DNA from: Dermatophagoides farinae
Taxonomy: Eukaryota > Arthropoda > Arachnida > Sarcoptiformes > Pyroglyphidae
Direction: 5' to 3'
DNA length: 64,000 bases
Assembly: GCF_024713945.1 (NCBI RefSeq)
Contig: NC_134677.1
Coordinates: forward strand, 496,001 to 560,000
The number at the start of each line of letters is the position of its first letter. The first letter of the stretch is position 1. Positions 12,877 to 26,324 of this stretch are shown piece after piece. The notes below the pieces were generated by a model. That model was not told the DNA's origin and did no database searches. It saw nothing but the letters and a program-made list of their open reading frames with translations. The translations under genes and the position numbers were made by a program.

Positions 12877-12958
12877 AAAACAAGAACAACAATTTTACTA
12901 CACCACACCACGTGTTCTCTCCGCGCCGTTCATAACAATCGTTACCCCCGCGGTAGCA
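12814..12958 (-). repeat. 5' LTR of the gypsy-type element
   Basis: A 145-bp direct repeat of 9283-9427 with a single mismatch. It carries the element's presumed promoter, an AATAAA signal and, unusually, in-frame initiation codons for gag (ATG at 12825 and 12876). Confidence 0.93.
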
Positions 12959-12962
12959 CTAT
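12959..12962. repeat. Target-site duplication (right copy, CTAT)
   Basis: Matches 9279-9282 outside the left LTR. Confidence 0.7.
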
Positions 12963-12974
12963 GTCAATCAATCA

Positions 12975-13006
<32 letters not shown>

Positions 13007-16000
13007 GATTTGGCCACTATTCATTCATTCATTCAGGCAATAATGAATTGAATTTGACAATAATCATCATCATCATCATCATTGTTGTTGTTGTTGTTGT
13101 TATCTCCCAAAAAAAATCATTTCTTGATAATAATCTCATCATTTCAATTGTGTCATTGTGTGTGTGTGTTTAGAGATCATCAAGAAAATCTTTTTTTTCC
13201 ACTAATAAAAAGGAGACATACAATTATTATTGTTGTTGTTGTTGTTGTTGTCGTTGACAATTATTATTATTTTTTTTTTTCATTCAAAAAGTAAATGAAA
13301 TGAAATGATATCTGGTGACCCAAAGTCATGAATGATCACCACCAACATTCACAATATAATAACGTAACAATAACAACAAATCAGGGCCACCGAACAAACA
13401 AACAAACAAACAAACAAGTAAAGCCAACAATTCATCATCATCATCATAATCATTATGGACAATTCAATTCAATTCAATCCAATCCAATCCAATGATGATG
13501 ATGATGAAACAAAATTTTCATTTTTTTTCGGGTGATCCATTCATCCATAGGTCCAAATATCTCAATCATTTTCTCTCTCTCTCTTTCTCTTTTTTTTTGT
13601 TAACAATGAAAAAAATTATCTCTCTCTCTCTCCCACGCAAACAAAACATAAACATAAATTATGATAATTGAACAATAATAATGATGATGAGATTTGAACA
13701 ACAATGACCAACAATGACAAGTAATAATAATTTTCTTTTTTTTCATAACAAAAACGGATATGCATGGATAATTTGAATAAATTATCAAAAAAAAACTAAC
13801 AAAAAAAAATCATTATCATTCAGTTGGTCTGTGTATGCATGTTCAAAGATTCAGATATCAAAGTTCAAACAAACAAACAAACAAACAATCATCATCATCA
13901 TCGTTTGATAATGGCAATATCATATGGTTCACTGATGATAATGATAATGATGATCTAAACAATAGGAATTTTGAAAAAAAAGACGACGACGACGACGACG
14001 ACTACTACCAACTACTGGCTACATTGTGTTGTAGTTGTGAGTGAAAATTTTCCTGAAATTTTAATTTTATTTTAGATGAACGAAAAAAAAGTGGGAAAAT
14101 CAAAATGGAAAGATCATCATCAATGACAATGGGCAATTTTTTTCAAAAAAAAAGAGAAACAAACAAGCGAAATAATGATGATTTGGTTAACCAATTTGAT
14201 GGCATGGTCGTTGTTGTCGTCAGTTTTTTTTTTTTTTTTTTTTGAATAAAATCGTTAAAGTATCATTAGACTGATGATGACGAAGTTTTTTTTTCTTTCC
14301 ACAGATAAAAAAAAAGACTAAACCAATAAATGGGTGTTATGTCTATGTCGATGTAGGTGGAGACATAAAAGAGACAACAACAACAATTTTATCCATGTTT
14401 GACCCAATGGCGAATGGACAACAATAATAATGGGGATAATTGTTCGAGGATTGGATCGGATTCAAAAAAAAAAAAAAAAAAATTCTCCATTGTGAACCTT
14501 ATGGACTTGTAGATTTTTTTCATTACTGTGTGTGCATCAAACAAAAACATCAAGAAAAAGCAAATAACAACGACAAAAAACCACACACAACGAGCACGAA
14601 ATTCATCAACATTGATTCAGTCAAAACAATATTATGTGTGTGTACCTGGAATATAATAGATAGGAAAAGAAGAACAATTGGAAAGCCGCTTGATGATGAT
14701 GATGATTATAAGGTTTGTGATTGATTTAATGGTGTACAACACACACACACACACAAAGGAAAGAGAAAAATTTATCAATGAAAAACATGCATGTGTGTGT
14801 GTGTGAAATGTCGTTTGTAATTCAAAAATTTGTGCGTGTTTATTTCATTTCATTTCATTTTTCAGCGAGAGAGATATTGTACATGATGAAACCACAAATC
14901 CTCTTGAAATGAAGCCATTTTCCATCATCATCATTTTTTTTTGGTGTTCATGTCGTTTTTATTTCAATGATAATGATAATGGTTTGTGTTTGTTCGTTTT
15001 TTTTTTTTTTTTTGGTACATTATCATTACCTGAACCTAGTGATGACTGGTAACCAAAACGGACCTATGATGATGATGATGATTTGTGGAAGAAGAAAAAA
15101 AAGATTTTTGTCCATGTCGTAGTTGAACAATTACCGTATGTTTTTCTTTTTTTTCTGCCAAAAAAAAAAAAAAAAATAACAAATTGATATTCATATATGT
15201 GTGTATGGGGGTAAATCAATCATTCATTTTTTCTTGTTTTGTGTTTGTGTGAAACTCGTGTAACAACAACAACAACAACAACGATGACGACAACAACAAC
15301 AATGATATCATCATCAATGGACCACACTATTAACTAAATGATAATAATAATTATGATGATCATGACCACCACCACCATCAAACCATCATCATTTTTTTTT
15401 TTTTTTTGATTTAGATTCAATCGTTTCCGATTATTAACCACACACACACACACACACACAAAAAAAAGAAGAAAAAAAAACAGACATATGATACAAGATA
15501 ATAGATATGAATGGTCGTTCGTGTTCGTGTTTTTTTCCCCCCCATTCACTTGAATCAATGAATGATCATTGAAAAAAAAACGCCAAAAAATTATAGATAA
15601 CCTTGTCTTGTCTTGTCTAATCATCATCATTATCATTTGAATTGGATTTGAATGTCCATTAAAAAAAAGATCAAATCGATAAATAAATGACAAAAATTAT
15701 GCGCACAACGTAAATTGAATAGATTCACCATTGTGTTGAAATGTATATATATGCAGTTTATTTTTATTGTTTGCATAACGAGATTGAAATTTTTTTTTTT
15801 TTTTTTTGTTATCAATATTCTTGTGATAACCGATAAAAAAAACGGTCGTCGTTTTTTTTTTTGGTTCTGCCAAGGCCAAAAACACATAGACACACACACA
15901 CACACACACAGTACACACACACCAAAACGGCCATCAGATGAAGAGAACAAGAAAAAAAAATCAATTGTGATCAATATCCGTTTTTTTGTGATTCTTTTTT

Positions 16001-19000
16001 CTCTTTTTTGTAATTGTTTGATTGATTGAACAATTATGATTTCCTAATTTTCACCGAGTGGTGGAAAATGTTTATGTTTTTTTTTTCATATCAAATGACA
16101 AAATTTGATTTGATTTTTGTTATTAACTGATGGAAAATTGTGAAAAAAAAACAAATAGAATCTAAATCTAAAACACACAATTTATATTCATCAAATTTTG
16201 ATTGTATTCAATTGATCGGATTGTGTGTGTGTGTGTGTGTGTGTCATTCTTTGCCGAGTTTCTTTTTTTATTCATTTTTTTTGTGCACACGCATGAAAAA
16301 AAATGCTCTGATTTTCTTCCCACAGATGATGATGATGATGATGATGATTGGGTAAAATTATGGAACTAGAACATGGAACAAGATGATCTACTTCATCATC
16401 ATCATCATCAATTTATTTTGCACATGAATAAATCCATAAGAGTCTATCTATCTATCCATCCATCTATCTATATCGTATACATAAATCATCAAGGTCACAA
16501 ATGTAACAACAAAATGTAAACCGCTAAATTAACCATAAAATCATTCAATGATCAACAAACACAACAACAACAACAATAATAATAACCACACAATAGCAGA
16601 GAAGGAGAAAAAAATGTCATAATCTTTATTTATCAACAACAACAACAACAACAATGAACCAACGGAACGCAGATGTGACTCTTGATTATTATCATCATCA
16701 TCATCATCATTAGATAAAGAATTACAACAACAAACGACAACAACAAACACACAAACACAAACACAAACACAAACAAATGAAATCAACGACTACAAAAGGT
16801 CATGAATATAAAGCTTATATTTACATAATAATGACGATGATGATGATGATGATAAATCTAAAGTAAATCTATCCATTTCTTCTGCCCGTACCAATTGTTT
16901 GTTTTGTTTTGTTTTGTTATCATTATCATCCATTCATTTGTTCATTCATAGCAACCAAGATTTTACATTTTCTCTCCTTTATAGACACCAATCATTGCAG
17001 ATTGAGTTTTAATGAATAAAAAAAAAATTTTTTTTTTTTTGATTTGTATCGATCCGTATTCGATTGAATTCGAAATATGAATGATCGAGATTATCATCGA
17101 TATCTATTCGATATTGATATTTTTTTTTATATCCAAAGCGGATCGATTTTTTTTTTCTTGTTCAAAAACATCAAAGAGAACAACAACAACAAAAAAAAAT
17201 CTAGCACCAGAGAAATGAAAAAAAAATTGAATTGAATTGAATTTGTGAACAACAACAACATTCCAACAACAATCGAAATGATTGCAAAAAAAAAAATACA
17301 AAAAGATTGGACAACAACAACAGCAAAAAAAAAAAGTTTCAATTGATTTTCAATCGACACACCAACGATTATATTTTTCTGGTCGGTTGTTGTTGTTGTT
17401 GTTGTTGTTATTAGATTATTCGTAAACCAAACAATTTTTGTTGTTGTTGTTGATGATAATAATCATTGAATGATTGAATGGTTTCTCTCTCTCTCTTTCT
17501 TTTTTTGTTACATTTTTTTTCTGGTTCAAATAAACACATATACACACAAGGTATGTGTATCTGGAAAAGAAAGAATGAAAAACTGGATAAATTGACTGTA
17601 TTGGTTGTTGTTGTTGTTGTTGTCAATCAATTGTATTCAAATTTTTTTTTTCTCATTTGGTTCCATTCATTCATTCATTCATTTGGATATCAAAATGTAA
17701 CCAATGTGTGTGTGTGTGTGTGTGTGTGTTTTGTGTGTGAATTTGATTTTACAAAAGATTTTTCTCTTTTTGCTCGCTCATTGAGGAATGATGAAGAGAT
17801 GTAGAGGGTTTGTGTTGGTGTTCTGGTGATGATGATGATGATGATGACTATGATCGAACTAAGGAAGAAAAGGAGAACAAGGAGTAAGAGCGTGAAATGA
17901 ATAGAGAGAAAAAAAAATAACCGGACGATAAATGGAAAATTTCGGGATTTCTTTTTTTATATATTCAAACACAATTGTTGATTGTTTCAAGTGTAAGTGA
18001 GTTTTTTTCTTTCGTATTCAGCATGATAAAAAAAAATAATGCTTTTTTTCATTCATTCATTGTTAACGCAATCAAATGGGTCTGATTTTTTTTCATTGTT
18101 TCAAAACTAAGAGAGAGAGAGAGAATGGATGATTCACAATGATGATGATGATTGGTGACCAAATTCTATTGTGTTATTCATCTACACACACACACAAAAA
18201 CTATCGATTGTATCGTTTTTGTGTGATTGAAATACAACAAAAGGTTCAATTGACAGTGTATATTATTATTATTATACAACCAACCAAAATCAGCAACAAA
18301 TACTGTGTGTGTCTCACAACAATGGACTAATTGCAAAAAACATTCATTTTATGGATCATCATCATCATCATCAATTGAATTGAATTGAATTGGCATGATT
18401 AATACAATACACATACACACACACACACTGACAGACAATAAACTAAACCAATCTAATAACAACTCATTGGGAATCATCTATTCGATTGGATTCTTTTTAT
18501 TTCATTTTCATTTTTTTTATATTTGTTCAAAATCAGAATCAAATAATGACTGATATGATGATGATGATGATAATGATAAAATGGAACGACATCTTTTTTT
18601 TCATCAATTGACAATAACAATGGTTCGGTTTTTTTTCATTATTATCATCTCTGAATAACAATGTTCGTGCATCATGTTGTTTGTTTGTTGATGAAGAATA
18701 TTGTTTCCGATATGAATCTTCTTCGTTTTTTTCCATCTCCATCTCTATTCTATTGTGTGTAATAACAATTACGCGTTTATAATCATCATCATCATCGTGG
18801 ATGACAATGGAGAAACGAAATACTTTTGTTGAATAGAATAGAATCGATATCAATGAAAGAAATGAAACGAATGTTATGTAAAGTGGCTGGATGGGTGAAT
18901 TTTGCAACGAAAAAAAAAAAAATTTTTTTTCATCAAAAATTATGTAATCTATACAATACACACATAAATTGTGTGTACACAAAACAGAATTGAATTTTTT

Positions 19001-22000
19001 TTTTTGGGTGGCAAGTATTTAAAAAAATAATTTTCATTTTTCTCACTTTTCCGCTTGAAGAATAAACGACAATGATGATGATGTTTACACATATTCACGA
19101 ATTCTTTGTTCAAACATGGACAGTTTTTTTTTCAATACACCACTGGATTCATAATCATCAGAATCAAACAGAATCCAATTATAATTTCTATTTTTTTTTT
19201 ATTATTCATGGATCGATGTCATCATCTGATGTGTGTGTGTGTGTGTGATCCAAAATAGCGTGTACATTGTATAACAACAACAACAACAACCACACCAGTG
19301 TTATGGTGATTTTGGTTTAGCGATAATCCAATTGAATTTCAATTCAATTCACTTCATTTCAACAACAACAACAACAACAAACTAGAGAGAAAACAGACGT
19401 TCAAACCACATACACAGAAAAAAAAGATCGACTTGTCAAGATTGTTTTTTAATCGCTTTTTTTTCTTATTCGCCCATCATATTATTATTTACATTCAAAT
19501 GGAATAAATCTCATCATTGAGAATCCGAAAAAAAAATATGTAATATGCCAGCCAGTACGTGTGAATGATCATATCAAATAGAATGATTTCACTGTTGAAT
19601 TGTTCGGTTGTTGTTGTTGTCGTGGTTGTGGTTGTTGTGAGAGAGAGAAATAGAAAAAAAATATGTCACCAGAAACGATGATGATGATGATGATGATGAT
19701 TGAGATATAAAAAATTTATTCATCACAAGTTTGAAGCATGACATCGTATTTATGTAAATTTTTTTTTCATTTTCATTTTTATTTCATTCACCAGTCAATG
19801 ATCGAATTTTGATCAATCATTTTTTGATCAGCACACACATGAGTATGAATTTCAATTAAAATTCATTAAATCGTTAAATTTTTTTTTTCTTCATCTCCAT
19901 CGATGTGAACAATTCATTAACGTATCATCATCGTCGTAGTGTTAATCGTATTTTTTTTGGAAAAAAGGCAAAAAAAAACACAAACAAAAGATTCATTGAA
20001 ATGGATCATTTCACACACACACACACACATAGACAATATGTGTAAATTCAATTTAAAACTGTCATACTCCCCATGTGTAGTACTACCAACACACATACAT
20101 ACAATGGTGACAAACAAATAAACAAAAAATTGAATTAAATGAGCATCCACCAAATACACACACACAGAATATTTCTATTATTCTGGAACTCAGATAAATA
20201 AAGTCGATTATAATGAATAGCGAAACACCCCCCCGCCCCCACAAACAAAACCAATTGATTGACACGATTCTCATTTTTGTTTGTCTGTTTTTATTTTCTG
20301 GTTGTCAAATGTTTTCGTTGTCATTGTTCAAATGTGTGGAAATGATGACAACCATATATAGAAAACGAGAATTCATTGGTTCAAGAATTTCCGAATCAAA
20401 AAAGAAAAAGAAAAAAATGAATGAATGAACGAATGAATCAATAAATTGAAATAGAAACTATATAAAAAAACGATCGATTAATTCCATCATCATTTAAATT
20501 AATGTCATTCTGTTTCCGTTCGATTACAAATCATTTGTTCAAACCGGGCTCTAATAAACATAGAAATAGAAAAATGTTGGTGGTGGTGCGAAACGGAACT
20601 TCGAAAAAAAAGAAAAATTTCAACAGTCAGTCAATTCCATATGAATGGAACGAATGAAAGAATCGCGAAATTCAATTGTGAGAACAATGACAATGGCAAC
20701 AGAAATGGACCAGATACATATAAATATAGGAAAAGAAAACAAACAAACAAACAAAATAAATGTCCGATAAACCGTCCATTTTCTGGATTGCCATTTTTTC
20801 TATTGTTATCTTGAATGTGGATGGAACACATTTAAGACAGAGAGAGAGAAAAAAAATTGGAAAGAAAACGCCACTGTAGGCCAAATATACAATCGACAAC
20901 CAGAAACTACGACAACAAAATAGCCAATTTGACATATGTGTGTGCTTATACGCGGATCATTCATGAAGAATATTTTTATTTTTTTTTTGTTGCTGAATCC
21001 ATTTCCCAGACAAAGACAAGTTTGAAATTCTAAATTGACGTGATGGTGGGTAGAAAATCATTGAATAAGTTGAAGAAGAAAAAAAAAGAATGATGATGAT
21101 GAGGAAATGTAGAATAAAAAAAAAAAACTTGGACTTTCAAAGTTTTATTTTTTTGTTCTTTTTTCAACCACCAGAATCGACAACATTTTAATATAACAAA
21201 TAAAAATCCACCATCTTCTATTTATATGAAGAGAGAGAGAGAGAAAAAAAAATTTGCCAATTACACAATGCAAGAATAAAAAAGTTGAAGTTGACAACGA
21301 ATAATAAGTGTAAGAGGAATATTTTTTTTTTCTTTTCAAAAATAAAAAATTCTTTTCAAATTCATTCACTTTATCAATCCATTCATTCAATTTTGTCTAT
21401 CCACACACACACACACACACACATACAGAACAATACTCCATTTTCAATTCGTTCGATTCTATTTCCACACACACACACACACACACAATACACACAATAG
21501 AATACAATAGAAAATTCTTGATTCTCAATTTCTATTTCTACACCATTATATTCATATATAAATACAATTCAATTCTATTTCCATGTTCTTCTTCTTCTTC
21601 TTTTTATTCTTGTCATTGTCGTTGTTGTAGAATTTCAACATTTTTTTTTTAAATGCAACTTTTCCTCTCACACATTCTCTCTCTCTCTTTTTACACAAAC
21701 ACAAATTGAATACAATTATTATTATTATTACACCAAGAATTGGAAGAGAAGAAGAAATATTTATTTATTATTCTGTATTGGTCGCATCACCATCATCATC
21801 ATCGTCATCATTATCATTATCATTGTCAACACACCATTGGTGGTGGTGTTGGTGATGATTATGTATATATTCGACAACAACAACAACAACAACAACAAAT
21901 TGGAAAAAAATACAATAATAGATGATGAATGAATGAATGAATTCACAAAAAAAAAAAAAATTTTCCCATTACAAAAGATTTTCTTCTCATCTCTATATAT

Positions 22001-25000
22001 ACTGGATGGATGGATGAATGAATGAATGAATGGATGGATGAAATGGAATGAAAAAAACGAAAGAGGAAGAAAGCGAGAGACAGTGAATGAATATTCTTCT
22101 ACAAACAGCATCAATTTGACAATTGGCAACAACAACAACAACACCATATGTTGTGCGTATGTGTGTGTGTGTGTGGGTGTATGTATTGTGAATAATAAAA
22201 AAAAAATTCGTACCTCTATTATCACCAGATATATATGGAAGAAAACCATGGTTTTCAATATTGTCCAACACTTTTTTTTTTTGGTTGAATCCATTCATTT
22301 CATTCACACACACACACACACACACACACTCATTCACAGACAATAGACATCTTCGTAGTTTTTTTTCTGTCAACACACAATCCTTTTGTTAGTAATGTTG
22401 TTGTTGTTATTGTTGTTGTTGTTGTTGTTGTTGTTGTCGATGTTGTACAATGTCTATCATTATCTATCTTTTCAGTGAATTTGTTATTTTTTCTATTATA
22501 ACAACAACAACAACAATGCACACCAATACATCACAAGTTTCGAATATTTTTTTTTATAATTTTGGAATTCAAATTCTTTTTGTTCACCCAAGAAAAAAAT
22601 TGTTTTTTTATTTTGTTGTTGTTGTTGTTAACATGAAATAGAAAACCAGGTTGGTGGCTTGTCATCGATTTTGTTTATTTTTTTTAATTCAAATTCAAAT
22701 TTAAATTCAAAAACTTTATCATTTTACCATTCTTGGTGTGCTGATTCCGTATACAGTGATTATTAGTTTTTATGTGTGTGTGTGGGAGTTGTACAACAAC
22801 AACAAAATGACATGCCACAATATTCATATGGCCATGATGAACATGACCACCACCATCGAACATGATCATCATGCAATTAACAACGGTAAAACCAAAAAAA
22901 AAAACCGAAATCAACCGAAAACATACCAATATACCGTTATTGGCAATGGCGGTTATTGTGGTGGTGGTGGTGGTGGTATATCAATGTATTCGAGAGATAT
23001 TGATATCAATTCAATTGTCCATGTGTGTGTGTGTGTGTGTGTGTATATGCGAGTGAATGTATGAATTGAATCGACAATTCATACAAGGAGGCTCATACAA
23101 CAACAACAACAAAAAATGAATGAATGAATAAAATGAAACCATAGTTCATTATAACAAAATACAACAACATCAACAACAACAATGATGATGATGTGCGAAC
23201 AACAACAACAACAACAACAAGAATAACGAATGAATAAATGGCGGCCGAAACAACGAAAACGATCATCATTTTCATTACAACACTAGGACATATTGTGTGT
23301 TGAGTGTGTGATTGAAGTTTGTGTTTTTTCTATTCATTTTTTTTTTCGTTGATTTTATTTATTATCATCATCATCATCATCATGTTCAACATCAAAAAAT
23401 CATCCCCATTTTCGAACATTTGAAACCTCTATTCACAAATACAAGTAGATCGACGCTTTTTTTTTTGTTATCATTATTGTTTGAAGCAAATTGTCTCATT
23501 CATTCATTCATTCATTGTAAACTAACTATAACTAACTCATTCACATTCAATCTGATCAATGTGTTTTGTTGCTGTTAGTTATTGTTATTGTTAAATTTTC
23601 TATAGATGAGAGAGAGAGAAAAAAAAATATCACAAAACAATAGCCGAAATATTAGAAAGATTGAATGAATGAATGAATGAATGGATGGATCGATTGAATC
23701 AAAAACACAATAGAGAATCCTAACAAAACTTGAAAACAAAAGAGAATGATGATAATAGTGAAAAAAAACGAACGGACGGAGCGAACAATAAAAGCAACAA
23801 AACACAATTGTCAGTTGAATGAATTTGGAACAGCAAAAATGAAACGAAACGAATTGTTGAATACGTGGTGAATATATATATATATATATATACACAGAGA
23901 AAGAAGAAAGATATGTTCAGGAAAAAAAACCCGATCATTATTGGAAACAATGGCCAGACAGACAGAATCTATGAATGAATGGAATAGAATAGAATAGAGA
24001 ACAAGGAAAAAGATTGAAAGCCATTGAATGAATGAATGAAAAAAAAAAACGATGGAAACATGAGAATCATCATCATCATCATCATTATTGGATGCCGTTA
24101 TATAATGTTATAATGGGGTATTTCACTCAAATATCAACATATAACAAACAAACATAAACAGAAAAAGATGCTCAATGTATATATAAATATAGGAAATTCA
24201 TATTGTCATCGTTGTCGTTGTAGTTATTCTATTGTTTTCAAAAAAAAAAAAAAAAAAAAAATGAAACAAAAAAAAATTCCATTTATGTCCAAATAGTTGT
24301 TGACTGACTATTATCATTATCATGAAAATAAAAAAAAAAGAAAACAGACACAATAAATATATATAATAATGGGCAATTGTATTCAATGACAATGATCATG
24401 ATGATGATGATGATGTTCAATATGGGCGCCATTCGATATAACAATGAATAAAATACAAACAATGGAAAAATACACACTATATAGAGAGAAAGAAAGAGAC
24501 GCAACGAGTACGAGTACATCATTATCTCCCATTCAATTCACTTCATTCATTCATTCATTCATTCACTCTATATACATAAAAACAAAAGGATAAACGGAAC
24601 ATTGAACAACAACAAAAAATTAGTGGGAGGATGGAACAAAACAAAACAAAACAACAGAAAAAATTAACCTTATTGTATGTATATGCATTATTGGTGGACA
24701 TCCAATACATTTGTTCATTTGTACATGTTCATATATAGGAGTTTGACATATAATATGTGTGCATGTGTGTGTATTGCAAAAAAACAATAGACCAATCGGA
24801 AAATGAAAGCCAGCCCCAAAACACACGCACGCAAAATCATCTGATTTTTTTTTAGTTTAAAAATAAATTTCATCGAACGCGAAAAAAATCAGCTAATTCA
24901 GCAGATAGTACAGGTATAACAATGGGTAAAGAAAAAAAAATTCACATAATTTTTAAATTGAGAATGAAAAAATAAAATTGGTTGATAAAGTGTTACCTGT

Positions 25001-26324
25001 GAAATAATAATAATAATAAAAAAAAACAAATAATCATTCCGAAACTCAGGTGTTCACAAATGAATCATTCGCATTTTCTTCTTTCAATATAATGAAAAAA
25101 AAACTGTTCTTTTGTGTTTTTGATGACCATGCAACACGTGTGCGTGAATGCACACACACACACAAACACAAAGTAAGTGACAACAACAACAAAAGAAACA
25201 GAGAGATTCGTTTGAAATTTTTATGAAAATGTAAAAAAAAATTGAATGGTTCCAGCACTTTGGTCCATACAAATCAAGATTAAAAAGAAAAGAAAAAAGG
25301 AAAAAAAATTGTCAAATAACAAGCCGACACACACACATATAAGGTATCTTTCTCTATCTCGGTGTAAATTGCATTTGATGGAATCTATTGTTGTTGTTGT
25401 TGTTTTTTTGTGTAATTGTCACATTGTACGCTATATGGTGGTGGTGGATATACATTAGGTCAATTTACGTCAGGTAAAAATAAAAAAAAAACAGGCAGCA
25501 ATGGCAATCTAAATGATTTGTAGCTTTTCCCCTATTTACTATGTGTATGTGTGAATGAATGTCATGGTGGTGGTCTTTTTTTTTAAATACTAGCGAGAGA
25601 GAGAGAAACTTTTTCTTTTATTCTTCATCAATCTAGATCAGAAAGCTCACCTATTTTTTTCTCTCTCAAAAGGGACCCCATTAAGCCAAAAAAAAACACC
25701 CGATCGACTACACAATATACAATGGACAAAAAAAACAATAACCAAGAAAAAAAAACTAAAAAACAGTAGGATCCATGTATATATATATTTATTATGGTGA
25801 AAGAAGAAGAAAATAAAGTGTTAGTGTGACCAATTTTCATTCTTAGCGAGATCGCAAAATTCAATCGATTCGTTTCGAATCAATTTCGATGAACAATGAA
25901 CAATAACGAATCAGAAAAGAACAAAAGCCACGTTTTTTTTTTTGCTTTCGTTGAAAAATTGAGAGCAAACGAAAAAACAGTGGACATTGAAAAAAAAATT
26001 GAATGAAATTTTTTGTTGAAAATTTTGTATTTTATGTGTCCCATTGTAACCAGAAACAAGGAAAAAAACCAGAAACAATTACGTGCGTGTTTTGTATTTA
26101 TTTTCGTAATTCAAGAGTTGAATCGAGAGAATAAAAGAAAAAAAAATTCGTTGTCTTTATTCAGAATGAGAAAAAAAATTACAAAAAACCGAAATGCACC
26201 TGATTTCAAACCAATAATAAATTCAATTTCAAAAGAAGGTGTGTTACACGCACACACACACACACAGGTGCTGCAAAAAAAAAATCAATCACTATATCGA
26301 TCACTATGAATAGAAATTTATATT
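12963..26324. other. About 13 kb repeat-rich region without supportable genes
   Basis: Dense simple repeats: (TTG)n near 12977-13004 and 13084-13101, a tandem CAAA-type repeat near 13394-13417, poly-T near 14224-14243, CA/GT tracts (for example 15440-15460, 16223-16243, 17706-17730, 21402-21422 and 21466-21487), (TA)n near 23874-23891, poly-A near 24241-24260 and many GAT/ATC and CAA runs. The open frames are short and translate repeat units. Occasional exon-like patches with GT donors (near 24887-24930 and 25430-25475) are too short to call. It could be intergenic, or introns of a gene whose exons are too small to recognise here. Confidence 0.55.

Larger units (their letters stand above)
9283..12958 (-). 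mobile_element. Chimeric Ty3/gypsy-type LTR retrotransposon carrying a foreign nucleoprotein-like ORF
   Basis: A 3,676-bp element on the minus strand, bounded by two 145-bp direct repeats and a CTAT duplication. In coding order it has the 5' LTR (12814-12958), gag (to 11743), protease and the N-terminal part of reverse transcriptase (to about 10729), a foreign ORF (10716-9697), the integrase C-terminal tail (to 9411), a polypurine tract and the 3' LTR (9283-9427). RNase H, the integrase zinc finger and the DDE core are absent. Family call: the protease-RT order, the RT motif FLDDVIIFS and the chromodomain-less GPFKI-type integrase tail match Ty3/gypsy. The element cannot move by itself but may be mobilised in trans. 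Confidence 0.9.

Noticed and set aside
9283-12958. Bel/Pao assignment of the retroelement
   Set aside because: The gag resembles DUF1759 proteins common in Bel/Pao, but the RT motifs and integrase tail are Ty3/gypsy-like, so gypsy was preferred.
18539-18982. 147-codon frame on the - strand
   Set aside because: Poly-Phe, poly-Asp and poly-Ile from homopolymers and GAT repeats. No domain.
20672-20935. 87-codon hydrophobic frame
   Set aside because: It lies in AT-rich intergenic DNA, has no recognisable family, and overlaps equally open frames.
21761-22294. Open frame of 177 codons on the - strand
   Set aside because: Hydrophobic and His/Thr-rich text generated by GAATG, CA and CAA repeats on the opposite strand. 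No family features and no splice context.
24887-24930. Exon-like patch ending in a GT donor
   Set aside because: Too short, with no matching upstream or downstream exon of the right phase.
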